In this document: in pieces, positions 26,063 to 35,889 of the stretch
Layout: every line of letters starts with the position of its first letter
Position numbering within the stretch: position 1 is the first letter of the stretch
Assembly (NCBI GenBank): GCA_021773335.1
Contig: JAJFKG010000049.1
Location: 1 to 64,000, forward strand
Direction: 5' to 3'
DNA: 64,000 bases
DNA from: Gammaproteobacteria bacterium
GTDB lineage: Bacteria; Pseudomonadota; Gammaproteobacteria; JAJFKG01
The notes under the pieces: generated by a model
Database searches by the model: none
What the model was told of the DNA's origin: nothing
What the model saw: only the letters and a program-made list of their open reading frames with translations
Translations under genes and position numbers: made by a program

Positions 26063-26790
26063 ACTAATTCAACTTTCTCAGTAAACATATAACCACCATT
26101 GCGGATAGTTTTTATCAATGTTGGGTTTTTAGGATCCTCTTCAAATTTTTGCCGTAAACGGCTAACCAAAATATCGATTGAGCGATCTGAAGGCGCCCCA
26201 TCACGATTCTTGGTTAAATTAAATAAGAAATCACGACTTAACACTCTTTGCGGATGCTCAACAAAAGCCAGTAGCAACTCATAACCAGCATGTGTTATTG
26301 GAACTTCAACACCATCAGGAGAATACAACTGGTGTGCAGTTTCATTTAAAGTCCAACCACGAAACCTATAGCTTCGCGCTTTAGAGCTGACTATCTCTTC
26401 CGGTACATGTTGGCTATAAACCTCGATTCGTTTAAGCAAAGACTTTATCCGTGCCACTAGTTCCCTTGGATTAAAGGGCTTCTGAATATAATCATCCGCA
26501 CCAAACTCTAACCCTATTACGCGATCGCTTTCACAAGTATTTGCAGTAAATAGAATAATAGGGATGTTTGACTCTTTGCGTAAATTTTGACAGAGATTAA
26601 TACCATCCGCATCAGGAAGCATCACATCTAACAACAATAAATCGTAACTGCCTTTAGCTAAGGCGTCCAACATGTCTTGTCCTGTTTGCGCTGTTGATGT
26701 TTTATAACCATGCGCTTTTAACACTTCTTCTAACAATGCCAATATTTCCGTATCATCGTCTACGACCAAAATGTGTTTATTTGTTTCCAT
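26059..26790 (-). CDS. OmpR-family response regulator
   Basis: 243 residues from the ATG at 26790 (an upstream TTG at 26796 is in frame). The receiver domain holds the acidic pair VVDDD, phosphoacceptor Asp55 (LLLLDVMLPD), Thr in LFTAN and Lys in QKPF. The C-terminal winged helix (about 145-240) includes LLLAFVEHPQRVLSRDFLF and SDRSIDILVSRLRQKF, the OmpR/PhoB recognition region. It is transcribed just ahead of its kinase. Its target genes are not evident in the window. Confidence 0.94.
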   Translation of the reverse strand: METNKHILVVDDDTEILALLEEVLKAHGYKTSTAQTGQDMLDALAKGSYDLLLLDVMLPDADGINLCQNLRKESNIPIILFTANTCESDRVIGLEFGADDYIQKPFNPRELVARIKSLLKRIEVYSQHVPEEIVSSKARSYRFRGWTLNETAHQLYSPDGVEVPITHAGYELLLAFVEHPQRVLSRDFLFNLTKNRDGAPSDRSIDILVSRLRQKFEEDPKNPTLIKTIRNGGYMFTEKVELV

Positions 26791-26825
26791 AGCCAAGATA
26801 TCCTTCTATCTGTTTGCATTACTTT

Positions 26826-28145
26826 CTACTCACTTTCATTTTTCGACTTAGTGAATCTCATGCTAAAACGAAAAAATGGCGTAGTTTTATAAGTAGCATG
26901 TAACCATTTAATTTCGTGCAAATAGCGGTATTTATATAAATACCAGAGCATGAGTATAAAGAAAACTAAAATCATCACTAGTGCAGTACTGAGTGTGTGC
27001 ACATAAGATGAAGCTTGTGTCGTCGTTATATTACTCAAACACCATACGAGATGGTCAATTGCAAAGAACAAGCCCATTGTCAGACCATAGTTTTTTGCAT
27101 TGGTACTGCGAACCAATACATATAATAACATTGCAAACAGCATATTTTCACTGACACTTATCACCAAGCTATAAACGCCCAATAATGATTTCTGATACCC
27201 AGTGAGAATGAACACAATACCAAGCACAACCAAGCTGATACCCACAATCAGCAAGCGGCTCAAATTAAAATGCTTAATTAGCCACGGATAAACAAGCGCA
27301 ACGAGAAAAAGCGTCGTTAGCGTATTTCTAAGATTAACCGCTGGGTTAGAATATAGTTTTAACGTTGCAAAAAGTGGTGGAATGCTTCTGTCGGAAAGCC
27401 CCCAACCATAGAGAAAGATAACAATCAGCCCGAATAAGATAATATTACTTTTTGAAAAAGCTAAGCGCTCGAACTGCTTAATAAAATCACGCAAAAAACT
27501 TTTCTGACGGGGAACTGCCTGCTGATATCTTCTTTTAGGTAAATTCAAGCTAGCAACGAATAGAACACTTAGCAAACTAATAATGAAACCGGTTAAGATT
27601 AAATTATCCGGCAAATAGTGAATACGGAAAAGACAATAGTTGCCAACAAAGTCTGCCAAATAAACAACGCTATACAAAATCGGCGCTAGGACTAAATATT
27701 GTGCCAACTTAACACGACTACTCAAATCACAAAAAATCGCAAAAATTATTGGGTATATACATAGACTGAAATTGGCTAAAGCAAGACTGCTAAATAACAA
27801 TAGTTTGCTGTGTAATTGAATACTATGAAATGCAAATAAGTAGCCAATAGCTGTTAGTATTAAACAGGCCAATAATACCGACTTGCGACCGATGAAGTCT
27901 GAATAGCTACCTATAGCAGGTAAAATGATAGCTTGTATGGGGGAAAACAATGCAAACAAGCTAGTTCCAAAGATGACTGCGCTGATATTATTAGGGTAAG
28001 GGCCGGCGGCACTTGCTACCAAGGTGCTTTTATAGGTAAGACTGAGTGAACTAATAACAGATGTAAACAAGCCAAAATTTATCGCGCTGACAATCAATAG
28101 CAATGAAAGTTGTAACAATACTCGATTTGGTTGCCTAAATTTCAT
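26826..28145 (-). CDS. Major facilitator superfamily transporter
   Basis: A 439-residue protein with about twelve hydrophobic helices and the MFS loop-2/3 signature GSYSDFIGRKSVLL, similar to drug/tetracycline-type antiporters. The long Lys/Arg-rich loop around 205-235 separates the two halves. The C-terminus is basic. The substrate is not predictable. It lies 36 bp upstream of the response-regulator gene on the same strand and could be part of that transcript. Confidence 0.88.
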   Translation of the reverse strand: MKFRQPNRVLLQLSLLLIVSAINFGLFTSVISSLSLTYKSTLVASAAGPYPNNISAVIFGTSLFALFSPIQAIILPAIGSYSDFIGRKSVLLACLILTAIGYLFAFHSIQLHSKLLLFSSLALANFSLCIYPIIFAIFCDLSSRVKLAQYLVLAPILYSVVYLADFVGNYCLFRIHYLPDNLILTGFIISLLSVLFVASLNLPKRRYQQAVPRQKSFLRDFIKQFERLAFSKSNIILFGLIVIFLYGWGLSDRSIPPLFATLKLYSNPAVNLRNTLTTLFLVALVYPWLIKHFNLSRLLIVGISLVVLGIVFILTGYQKSLLGVYSLVISVSENMLFAMLLYVLVRSTNAKNYGLTMGLFFAIDHLVWCLSNITTTQASSYVHTLSTALVMILVFFILMLWYLYKYRYLHEIKWLHATYKTTPFFRFSMRFTKSKNESE

Positions 28146-28312
28146 TTTTTTACCAAATTAAATGTCTTAGTAGAGACAAGTCTACTTAAGAGCTTTTTAC
28201 ATGTAAAGCAATATAGTCACTTCTCGCGATTGACAACCTCTTGATAATTATGGCAATTTGTAACAAGCGTTTCAGCACAGGAAAGACGAGCTATCATTGT
28301 TAACTACTTTTC

Positions 28313-28702
28313 TCACGCTGTCTCGACAGTCACCTGGCCGGGCGTAGCTAAGCTTATAACGCCGGCATAAGCACACATGAGTTTGGAGGTGTTATTTAGA
28401 CACAGTTTCCCTCCAATCACGACACGTGGATCACCCGGAGCCCAAGGTGCAGCTACCATTGGCACGCAAGGCATGGGGCTGAGCACACCCATTGCTGCCG
28501 CCGTAGCTGCTGCAACTTCTGGGTTGGCTAAAGAACTACACATACCAAAGCTCGGAATATTGAGCATGGGCTTATTATCCATGATGGTCGCTGCGGGTAA
28601 TTGACTTGTCATCACTCGGTTCACTGGCAATACCCCTGTAACAGCAGGAGCGACACCAAAACTACATTGCATACACGCACTATTACAAACTTGATTAGCC
28701 AT
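28313..28702 (-). CDS. DUF4280 PAAR-like protein
   Basis: A 129-residue protein with the full DUF4280 pattern: CMQCSFG near the start, DNKPMLNIPSFGMC, SSLANPEVAAATAAAMGVLS, MPCVPM..APWAPGD and the NNTSKLMCAYAGVISL ending. DUF4280 proteins are related to PAAR proteins that sharpen the VgrG spike tip of T6SS and can carry effectors. AGGAGGCAGAT precedes the ATG. It is the last gene of the vgrG-side operon, 25 bp after the MORN gene. Confidence 0.9.
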   Translation of the reverse strand: MANQVCNSACMQCSFGVAPAVTGVLPVNRVMTSQLPAATIMDNKPMLNIPSFGMCSSLANPEVAAATAAAMGVLSPMPCVPMVAAPWAPGDPRVVIGGKLCLNNTSKLMCAYAGVISLATPGQVTVETA

Positions 28703-28727
28703 ATCTGCCTCCTTGATTTAACGCAGC

Positions 28728-29117
28728 TTAAGACACCCTCACTATTGCGTTATCTAACTGTTTATCATCTTTAAACTGTAATTTACTGATGACATTGCGT
28801 TCATCATCAATAATAAGCATTACTCCTGATTTTTTGCCTGCAACAAATGGTATAATCGCATGTAATTGACCATCTTGATAAATCAGCATACGTCCGTTTA
28901 ACCAACCATTGCGATAGCGCGCAAGTTGTTTCAGCTGCCCCTCTTTATCATAGATACGACAAATACCGTGTAGTTGACCTGCCTGATAATGAAGCTTCTC
29001 TATTAATTTTCCGCATTGTGAATAACGAAAATAATTACCATGCAGCTTCCCATCTAATAAAGCACACTGTTCTTTTAGGCACTGGGTGTTAGTATAATAG
29101 CTTGCATACGTTTTCAT
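28728..29117 (-). CDS. MORN-repeat protein (YwqK-like)
   Basis: 129 residues with about four repeats of the MORN_2 kind: LLDGKLHGNYFRYSQCGKL, YQAGQLHGICRIYDKEGQL, YRNGWLNGRMLIYQDGQL and VAGKKSGVMLIIDDE. Such proteins are often annotated as YwqK antitoxins, on weak grounds. Its place between VgrG and the PAAR-like gene suggests a spike adaptor, a cargo chaperone or an immunity protein. No signal peptide is seen. GAGAGGGG precedes the ATG. Confidence 0.75.
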   Translation of the reverse strand: MKTYASYYTNTQCLKEQCALLDGKLHGNYFRYSQCGKLIEKLHYQAGQLHGICRIYDKEGQLKQLARYRNGWLNGRMLIYQDGQLHAIIPFVAGKKSGVMLIIDDERNVISKLQFKDDKQLDNAIVRVS

Positions 29118-29141
29118 AACCCCTCTCCAATCACACCATTG

Positions 29142-31097
29142 CTAATTCAATTGCACAATCCCACCATCGACCTTGACAGTACCACTACCATTCACTTCAA
29201 CCATACTCGATTTCACATTACACTGCGCACCTGAAGAAATCTCCATCGTTGTCCCAGCCTTTTGTGTAAATGAAGTACCCGCATCAGCCTCTATGCTGGT
29301 TGACGATTTTGCACTTATGCCCTGCCCTGATTCTAGTGTCAAATTACCCGCTGCCTTTATCTGGATATCTTGTTGTGCATTCATGAGAATATTACCTGTT
29401 GCATTGATATCGATATCAGATTTTGCTTTGATCGTAATCTTGCCTTGATCAACTAAAATATTCAGATCACCTTTTTTTATTTGTAATGTATCATTTTCAT
29501 CTTCAATGGTAACTAGCCTTTGTTTAGTTATGGTTGTTGTATCATTATTCTTGATTTGTGTATTTCGATCATTTTGCACAACCACCAGCATATCACGGCC
29601 TGCTGCAAGCCCCATTTGTTCTTCATCTGATTTATCTTCAAAATAAATTTCATTATATTTTTGATAGGGCGCCTGTGATTCTTTATTCGGCCAACGACGC
29701 TTGATTGCAGAACGGGTTTTATTTGCAGATAAGGTGTACAATGGTGACACTACATCATCATAAACTGGGCCAATAATAATGGGACGATCAATATCCGATT
29801 GCATAAAATCAATCAAAACAGGCGTACCAACACGAAATGTGCCTTCCCAATGTTGAACGGCTCGTACCCAGCATGAGCTATTTTCATTCGCTTCCCCAGT
29901 ACGATCCCAATAAAATTTCACCTTATGACATCCCATAGCATTAACATAGATATCTTCACCACTTGCACCAGTAATAATCGCCTCTTGCAAACCAGGCGCG
30001 GTGGGTTTCGTTAGTGTAACTTTAGGCCGCATGACCGTCGTAGAAGGAATACATTGAAATTGATTTTTATAAACACTCTTTTTTTCCTGCTCTAATCCTG
30101 GTAAATAGCTGTATTCATGGGCTGTGAATTTTAAACTAAAAATGACATATTTAAATTCTGTTGCGCCCTGAAAATCTTTTTGATTCAATTGGATGATTTG
30201 TCCAACGTGTAAAGATCGATAATTACTTGTCGCTGAAGTGACATTGTAGGCAGCAGTCTCTGCATCGATTCGTAGCTGACTAAAATTTTCCCCAGCACTT
30301 GTTTCTTCATAACTGCTTAACTCATCATAACGCTGAAACTTGCTTAGGTTCTTCAATGGCAAACTACTCGATTTAGTGGCTGTAAGCGTTTGCTTAGAAT
30401 CACGGTAATTGTGGCTATTACATACCCACTCCCCTGAAGGAAAACTAGACGTATTTACCCATGATAAGACAGAATAACATGCTCTTCCCGCATCCTTGTG
30501 CACCAACTCAGAAGCTTGCGCAGGCATATAAGCATCTTTATGATTAGCGAAGACAGCCGTATGCTTACCTTCTGCATGTTCAAAATAGTAAAATATACCG
30601 TAATGTTGTAACAGGCGCGAAACAAAATGCAAGTCAGTTTCACGATATTGTGTACAATAGGGAATAGTGGACAATTCACCTTGTAACTTGAAACTAAAAT
30701 CACGGTAGCCCGCCGCGGAAAATATATCAGTTAAAATTGTTTTTAAATCTTTATTTTGAAAAACCTGACAATTTGAACGCTTACTTAAAAACCAAAGCCA
30801 CGGCACTAGCGTCACTTCATAGACATAATAATCCTTTAGCATAAAGGCATGACTAGCAAACGTATTGATAATACCATTGAAGTATTGAGGGCTTTTGACT
30901 TCATCATCTTCAATCGTAATCGTAACATTTTTGCCTATATAGTCTTGTGCTTTCAAGCCTTGCTGACTTGATATATAACGCAACTTATAACTAAACAACG
31001 CTGACATTGTTTCTTGCGCTTCGACTTTAATAAGCAATAGTTCATCACCTAAACTCGATTTTAGTATGCGCTTTTCCTGCGTCGCCGTACTACCCAT
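29142..31097 (-). CDS. vgrG: T6SS spike protein VgrG (TssI)
   Basis: A 651-residue spike protein. The N-terminal gp27-like part (residues 1-370) includes YCTQYRETDLHFVSRLLQHYGIFYYFEH, here split as YCTQYRETDLHFV and SRLLQHYGIFYYFEH. The OB-fold gp5-like section has VKFYWDRTGE and SSCWVRAVQHWEGT. The C-terminal beta-helix repeats run from about 520 to the end (DINATGNILMNAQQDIQIKA). It ends at VQLN without an effector extension, so cargo must be carried through the PAAR-like or adaptor proteins downstream. It starts 10 bp after the second TssC gene. Confidence 0.96.
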   Translation of the reverse strand: MGSTATQEKRILKSSLGDELLLIKVEAQETMSALFSYKLRYISSQQGLKAQDYIGKNVTITIEDDEVKSPQYFNGIINTFASHAFMLKDYYVYEVTLVPWLWFLSKRSNCQVFQNKDLKTILTDIFSAAGYRDFSFKLQGELSTIPYCTQYRETDLHFVSRLLQHYGIFYYFEHAEGKHTAVFANHKDAYMPAQASELVHKDAGRACYSVLSWVNTSSFPSGEWVCNSHNYRDSKQTLTATKSSSLPLKNLSKFQRYDELSSYEETSAGENFSQLRIDAETAAYNVTSATSNYRSLHVGQIIQLNQKDFQGATEFKYVIFSLKFTAHEYSYLPGLEQEKKSVYKNQFQCIPSTTVMRPKVTLTKPTAPGLQEAIITGASGEDIYVNAMGCHKVKFYWDRTGEANENSSCWVRAVQHWEGTFRVGTPVLIDFMQSDIDRPIIIGPVYDDVVSPLYTLSANKTRSAIKRRWPNKESQAPYQKYNEIYFEDKSDEEQMGLAAGRDMLVVVQNDRNTQIKNNDTTTITKQRLVTIEDENDTLQIKKGDLNILVDQGKITIKAKSDIDINATGNILMNAQQDIQIKAAGNLTLESGQGISAKSSTSIEADAGTSFTQKAGTTMEISSGAQCNVKSSMVEVNGSGTVKVDGGIVQLN

Positions 31098-31107
31098 AAC
31101 TATCCAC

Positions 31108-32484
31108 CTATACTTTTTGTACTATTTCTGTAACAAAGGTCACCGTCGTATCTAGCTGCTCTAACTGAAAGCAAGGTTTGAGATACATTCTACAAATAAA
31201 ACTACCGGGACGTGTTATATATTCATTTACCGTCACTTCTGCTGCTTGCAATGGATATTGGGCACGTTTTTGTAACGACAGGTTACTATTTGCAGCCGTA
31301 TATTGTAATAACCATTGATTCAACAGACTCTGACAGAGAACTGGATCTTGATAAGCCCCAATTAAATCTCTGCCAATAATTTTAATATAATGAGCAAATC
31401 GACTTGCACACAGGATATACTGTAACATTGCTGAAATTGCAGCATTTTCACTCGCAATTTCTTTATCGTATTTTTTTGCTTGTTGCAGTGAAGAGTTACT
31501 ATAAAATATGGCTTTGTCAGCATAATGGCTGTGACACAAAGGAATCAGTCCGTGGCGACTTAATTCCGCTTCTTGTGTATCGCTTACCATACATTGTGTT
31601 GTCAGTAGGCGCACCTGCATATTGCGTTTTTTCTGTGATGATGATGATAGTGGTGATAATGCCTGTCCTGCTGTTTGCAAGCTATCCGTATAGCCTCTTA
31701 TATTTCCAAGCCAGCCATATTCCGAAAACGCATGTACTAAAACCATTGCAAATGCATAACTTGCGTTACCCCAAAGATAATGTCGTTCCTCAGCCAGTTC
31801 TAAACAAAAACCATAATTTCTATCGGCCTTACGTGCAAAGCCAATACGTAATAATTGACTTGGTAAAACCAAGCCAATAAAGCGCATATCATCTTGGACG
31901 CACATTTGCCGCCAGGGTTGTAATTCAATGCGCTTAAAAATGGCGTTAATGTCTGGCAAACTTCCCAATTGTTTAAATGATGATAAGCCCAGTAATTGCG
32001 GGGCCGCACTTGCTATAAAGGGAGAAAAAGCTGCAGCAGCAACCTGTGACATGCCTTGTAAAATTGCTCTATCTTGAACTGTATTATGAAATTGATAGTC
32101 ACCGATTAACACGCCATAGGGTTCCCCACCCGGCATACCAAATTCTTCGCTATAAACTTTTTGAAAGATCTGGCTTTGATCAAATTCGATTGCGTGATGT
32201 AAGTCTTTTGCGAGTGCTGTTTTTGATAAATTCAATAATTTAATCTTCACCGAAGTTACGTGTGGTATTTTTTTTACGAGAAATTCAACACTACGCCAAC
32301 TTGCTTCGAGTTGCTGCAAGGGTTGTGCTCGCAAAATCGAATCAAGCTGGCAATTTACTTGCCTGTCAATATGACTAATTACTTGCATAATAAACTCAAC
32401 AGCCGCTTGCCTATCAAGAAAATTAAAGTCTCCTTGGCAATTAGACGTAGTCTGTCGTTTATGATCAGCAAATGCCTTTTCCAT
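31108..32484 (-). CDS. Second TssC-like sheath protein
   Basis: 458 residues from the ATG with AGGGGGA upstream. It is clearly homologous to the TssC encoded next to it: PGGEPYGVLIGDYQFHNT, AAAAFSPFIASAAPQLLGL and WRQMCVQDDMRFIGLVLP match the TssC positions. The C-terminal core has PLCHSHYADKAIFYS and ISAMLQYILCASRFAHYIK. It may build a minor part of the contractile sheath or act at one end. Similarity to its neighbour is moderate, so it is not a recent duplicate. A perfect 13-bp hairpin separates the two genes. Confidence 0.88.
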   Translation of the reverse strand: MEKAFADHKRQTTSNCQGDFNFLDRQAAVEFIMQVISHIDRQVNCQLDSILRAQPLQQLEASWRSVEFLVKKIPHVTSVKIKLLNLSKTALAKDLHHAIEFDQSQIFQKVYSEEFGMPGGEPYGVLIGDYQFHNTVQDRAILQGMSQVAAAAFSPFIASAAPQLLGLSSFKQLGSLPDINAIFKRIELQPWRQMCVQDDMRFIGLVLPSQLLRIGFARKADRNYGFCLELAEERHYLWGNASYAFAMVLVHAFSEYGWLGNIRGYTDSLQTAGQALSPLSSSSQKKRNMQVRLLTTQCMVSDTQEAELSRHGLIPLCHSHYADKAIFYSNSSLQQAKKYDKEIASENAAISAMLQYILCASRFAHYIKIIGRDLIGAYQDPVLCQSLLNQWLLQYTAANSNLSLQKRAQYPLQAAEVTVNEYITRPGSFICRMYLKPCFQLEQLDTTVTFVTEIVQKV

Positions 32485-32500
32485 AAAATCCCCCTTTAAC

Positions 32501-32530
32501 AAGAGTCTTGCATTAATATGCAAGACTCTT
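32501..32530. promoter_or_regulatory. Perfect 13-bp stem-loop between tssC and the second tssC
   Basis: aagagtcttgcat and atgcaagactctt form a perfect stem with a TAAT loop in the 60-bp gap. No T-run follows on the minus strand, so it is more likely an mRNA processing or stability element than a terminator. It lies 17 nt upstream of the ATG at 32484. Confidence 0.7.
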
Positions 32531-32544
32531 ATTTGTCATACCAC

Positions 32545-34041
32545 CTACGATGCTTCAGGTATACGAGCAACTAATCGTAACGATGTCGTTAACTCCTCTA
32601 ACTGTAGCCACGGGCGCAGCCAAGCAACGGCATTGTATGAACCAGGCCTACCAGGGATTTCCTTAACTTCAACCCTCGCTTCTGCAAGTGGGTAGCTAGC
32701 TCTTAAACGTGCACCACAATCGGGGTTGGCATTGACATAATTTATAATCCAACGATTAAGCCAATTTTCGACATCTGCGGCTTCCATAAAAGAACCTATT
32801 TTGTCACGCGCCAACACTTTCAGGTAATGTGCAAAGCGTGATGTCGCCATAATGTAGGGCAAACGCGCTGAGATTGCTGCATTAGCAGTTGCTTCAGCAG
32901 TATCATACAACAGCGGTTTTTGTATGCTTTGTCCACCAAAAAATACCGCGTAATTAGTATTCTTATAGTGGCAAAGCGGCAAGAAACCCAGTTTACTCAA
33001 TTCTGCTTCACGGCGATCGGTAATACCAATCTCCGTCGGACACTTGAGATCTAAATCACCGCTATCACTAGTGAAAACATGGGTTGGCAAATCAGATACT
33101 TTACCACCATTTTCAGCACCGCGAATCGCCGTACACCAGCCGTACTCGGCAAACGCACTGGTTAAACGACTGCCCATTACATATGCTGCATTCATCCAGC
33201 AATATTGGTCGTGCTGTAATTCTTTAGCCTTATGGTTGTTATCAAACTCACCTTCCTCATATGAAAATTCTTCTATGGGTAAAGTATCTTTACCATATGG
33301 CAAGCGTGATAGTACGCGTGGCATTACCATGTTTACAAAACGCGAATCTTCTGATTCACGTATACCACGCCATTTTAGATACTCAGCAGACTCGAATATT
33401 TTTTCTAAATCACGCGGCTTAGACAAATCACGCCAACTTTGCAGACCCAATAAACTATGATGGGCTGCACTAACAAATGGACAAAATGCCGCTGCTGACA
33501 CATGTGCTATATTATCCAGCAAATTCAGATCTTCAGGATTATTGCCAAATTGATAATCACCTAATAAAACACTGTATGGTTCACCACCTGGTGTACCAAA
33601 CTCATTTTCATACAGCTTCTTAAATAAAACACTTTGATCAAAATCTAATGCTTTATTAAAATCCTTATTAAGTTCCTTTTTATTCGCATTAAAAACACGG
33701 ATTTTTAGATCCGAGCCACACAGCGAATTCTTCACTAAATATGCCATTCCGCGCCATGTACCCTCTAAGCCAAGGTATTTTTGATCATGCATAATTTCTG
33801 CGAGTTGTTTAGACACTTGCAGATCGATCGCCTCAATGGCTAATTGCACAGTTTTAGTTAGGTTCTTATCCCAGGTTACCGTCCCCTTTAAGGCTTCATC
33901 TGTTAATGCTGACAATAGTTCTTTGGTACGATCAGGCTCGGTTTGGGTTGTTGCATCTATTGCTTGCTCAAGTAAGCTCTTGGTTTCTTGCGGTTGAGCT
34001 TCTTCAACATTTTCTTGAACTTTCTCTACTGCTTCACTCAT
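32545..34041 (-). CDS. tssC: T6SS sheath large subunit TssC (VipB)
   Basis: 498 residues, the normal size. Together with TssB it forms the contractile sheath around the Hcp tube. Typical regions: [17 protein letters not shown], the [18 protein letters not shown] block, [57 protein letters not shown] and the C-terminal [19 protein letters not shown]. It overlaps tssB by 4 bp (ATGA), so the two are translationally coupled. Confidence 0.97.
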   Translation of the reverse strand: MSEAVEKVQENVEEAQPQETKSLLEQAIDATTQTEPDRTKELLSALTDEALKGTVTWDKNLTKTVQLAIEAIDLQVSKQLAEIMHDQKYLGLEGTWRGMAYLVKNSLCGSDLKIRVFNANKKELNKDFNKALDFDQSVLFKKLYENEFGTPGGEPYSVLLGDYQFGNNPEDLNLLDNIAHVSAAAFCPFVSAAHHSLLGLQSWRDLSKPRDLEKIFESAEYLKWRGIRESEDSRFVNMVMPRVLSRLPYGKDTLPIEEFSYEEGEFDNNHKAKELQHDQYCWMNAAYVMGSRLTSAFAEYGWCTAIRGAENGGKVSDLPTHVFTSDSGDLDLKCPTEIGITDRREAELSKLGFLPLCHYKNTNYAVFFGGQSIQKPLLYDTAEATANAAISARLPYIMATSRFAHYLKVLARDKIGSFMEAADVENWLNRWIINYVNANPDCGARLRASYPLAEARVEVKEIPGRPGSYNAVAWLRPWLQLEELTTSLRLVARIPEAS

Positions 34042-34571
34042 GACTTGTCTCCTTCTTGTGAACTTTCTTGATTAGAGCCCAGTTGCTTAGCAAGCTCATT
34101 TAACTGTTCGTTATTTTGCAAGACATCTTCCAGAATACTTTCTAGTTTTTCTGAACAATCAGCCTTACTCAGCAAGTCACTTAACTTATTACGTGTTTCA
34201 ATCAAGTTTTTAAGCGGCTCAACTTGCTTGACGATATTAATCGGCTCAAAGTCTTCCATTGAATTAAATTTCAAATCAACGGCTATTTCACTATCATCAT
34301 CTTGCAAGGTATTCGCAACCTTAAACTTTGCGCCCGGCGTCATCTTACGCATAACCTGATCAAAATTATCACCATCTATCTGAATAAATTTACGATCTTT
34401 CAACGACTGCAATGGCTGTGTAGAGTCACCAGAGAAATCCCCCATCACTCCTACGACAAAAGGCAATTCTTTCTTAATCGATGCACCTTCTGTCTCCACA
34501 TCATAACTAATGTGTACTCTTGGTTTACGTATTTTATCCAGCTTACCATGCACACTATCGACACTACTCAT
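34038..34571 (-). CDS. tssB: T6SS sheath small subunit TssB (VipA)
   Basis: 177 residues. The N-terminal [14 protein letters not shown]-like segment (here [14 protein letters not shown]), [13 protein letters not shown], and the long C-terminal helices ([20 protein letters not shown]) are those of VipA/TssB, which pairs with TssC in the sheath. It overlaps tssC by 4 bp and lies 27 bp after tssA. Confidence 0.96.
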   Translation of the reverse strand: MSSVDSVHGKLDKIRKPRVHISYDVETEGASIKKELPFVVGVMGDFSGDSTQPLQSLKDRKFIQIDGDNFDQVMRKMTPGAKFKVANTLQDDDSEIAVDLKFNSMEDFEPINIVKQVEPLKNLIETRNKLSDLLSKADCSEKLESILEDVLQNNEQLNELAKQLGSNQESSQEGDKS

Positions 34572-34598
34572 AACATTCTCCTCATTAGTTTTACGGCA

Positions 34599-35714
34599 TT
34601 ATTGCCAACTCTCATTACTTAACTCACCTTCTCCTGACACAACCATTGGTTCACTTGGCGGATTTATCCCCACCATCTTGCAATACATCAGCTGCGCATT
34701 TGGGTCCAAGAACATTTCCTCTACCAACTCATCAAGTGGCATATTTCCCCAACGAATAGTACGTTCAAGGGTATATGAAATAGGTGAGTGTGGTTCGTTT
34801 TCTCTGAAGTAATTAGCAACTTTCTGTAGTTGAGCTAATGCATGGGTGCGGTTGCTCATTGCTGCGAGGCTCACCGTTTGCTTATCATCAACGCCACTTG
34901 AGTTGCTAGCTTCGACTTGTGCCATACTGGCATTTTTTTGCTTAATAAATGCTTGCAAGACTGTTGTACACTGTGAAAGTGCCGCACTGATTTGCGAGGT
35001 CGGTGGGGCGAGCTCAGCACATTTTTCTGCGAGCAACCGACTCAACACCGCATAGCTATCGCAACAGTCTTGCAAGGCTTGATCTAAGTTAATTAGTGAT
35101 TGCAACGGCGTTTGTAACACTGATGCTTCAATTTGTTCTAAACAAATGGCACCTGAATCTATTCTTGACTGACGTTTTTCTTCATCGGTAATAGTGGCAA
35201 TCAATGACGCTTGTTCGTATTGCCATAATGAATAGGCATTGTCACCTTGAGTAAGATTAATGCATTGTATAGGCAAAATAAGCGTACCATTATTGCCGTC
35301 ACCATTGAGGCCAGCCAGTGTACTTAACTTGAATTCAATATCGTCACCGTCATTGGGGTAGACTTGTGGCCAGTACTTTTCAAGCAATCCCGCTAATATG
35401 TCAAAGCCTAATTGCAAACCTTTAAAACCATCTATACGCACCAATGCTTCACATAACCAACAAGCTAACTCTAGATTTTTACTTTTATTGATAAGTACAT
35501 CACTTATCTCGTTCATTAATTCGTGCCAATCTGTAGGATTGATAACGACTGGCTCACCATCCTGCATCGCTTTTCTTTCGTTAGTACGTGCGGTACTGCG
35601 CAAATCACGTAATCGATAATACAAAGCACTATCATCAGCATTATCTTGCAGATCCACACCTACCGATAAATCACCAGCTATTACTTGTAAAATGTTATCT
35701 TTGTCGACTAGCAT
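34599..35714 (-). CDS. tssA: T6SS cap/initiation protein TssA (ImpA N-terminal domain)
   Basis: About 371 residues from the ATG at 35714 (GAGAGAAC upstream); the frame stays open further upstream but without a better start. The ImpA_N region includes DWHELMNEISDVLINKSKNLELACWLCEALVRI, here cited as DWHELMNEISDVL and NLELACWLCEALVRI, then GLLEKYWPQVYPNDGDD, hallmarks of TssA. The C-terminus ends LTYCKMVGI-like (LMYCKMVGINPPSEP), the short C-terminal class. TssA helps assemble the baseplate and sheath. Confidence 0.93.
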   Translation of the reverse strand: MLVDKDNILQVIAGDLSVGVDLQDNADDSALYYRLRDLRSTARTNERKAMQDGEPVVINPTDWHELMNEISDVLINKSKNLELACWLCEALVRIDGFKGLQLGFDILAGLLEKYWPQVYPNDGDDIEFKLSTLAGLNGDGNNGTLILPIQCINLTQGDNAYSLWQYEQASLIATITDEEKRQSRIDSGAICLEQIEASVLQTPLQSLINLDQALQDCCDSYAVLSRLLAEKCAELAPPTSQISAALSQCTTVLQAFIKQKNASMAQVEASNSSGVDDKQTVSLAAMSNRTHALAQLQKVANYFRENEPHSPISYTLERTIRWGNMPLDELVEEMFLDPNAQLMYCKMVGINPPSEPMVVSGEGELSNESWQ

Positions 35715-35889
35715 AAAGTTCTCTCTTAAACATAGGATTTCTTTTATTCGATGAGAGATACTATAGCGACTATTCGTTTCAGGAATGTTACGAAAGTGTG
35801 GAACTTTGTTAAAAAATGTTAGAGGCATATACCCTCGCACCCAAAAATACGAGCTTTAATGGCCATCGTCTGGTATGAGAGTATAGGGC

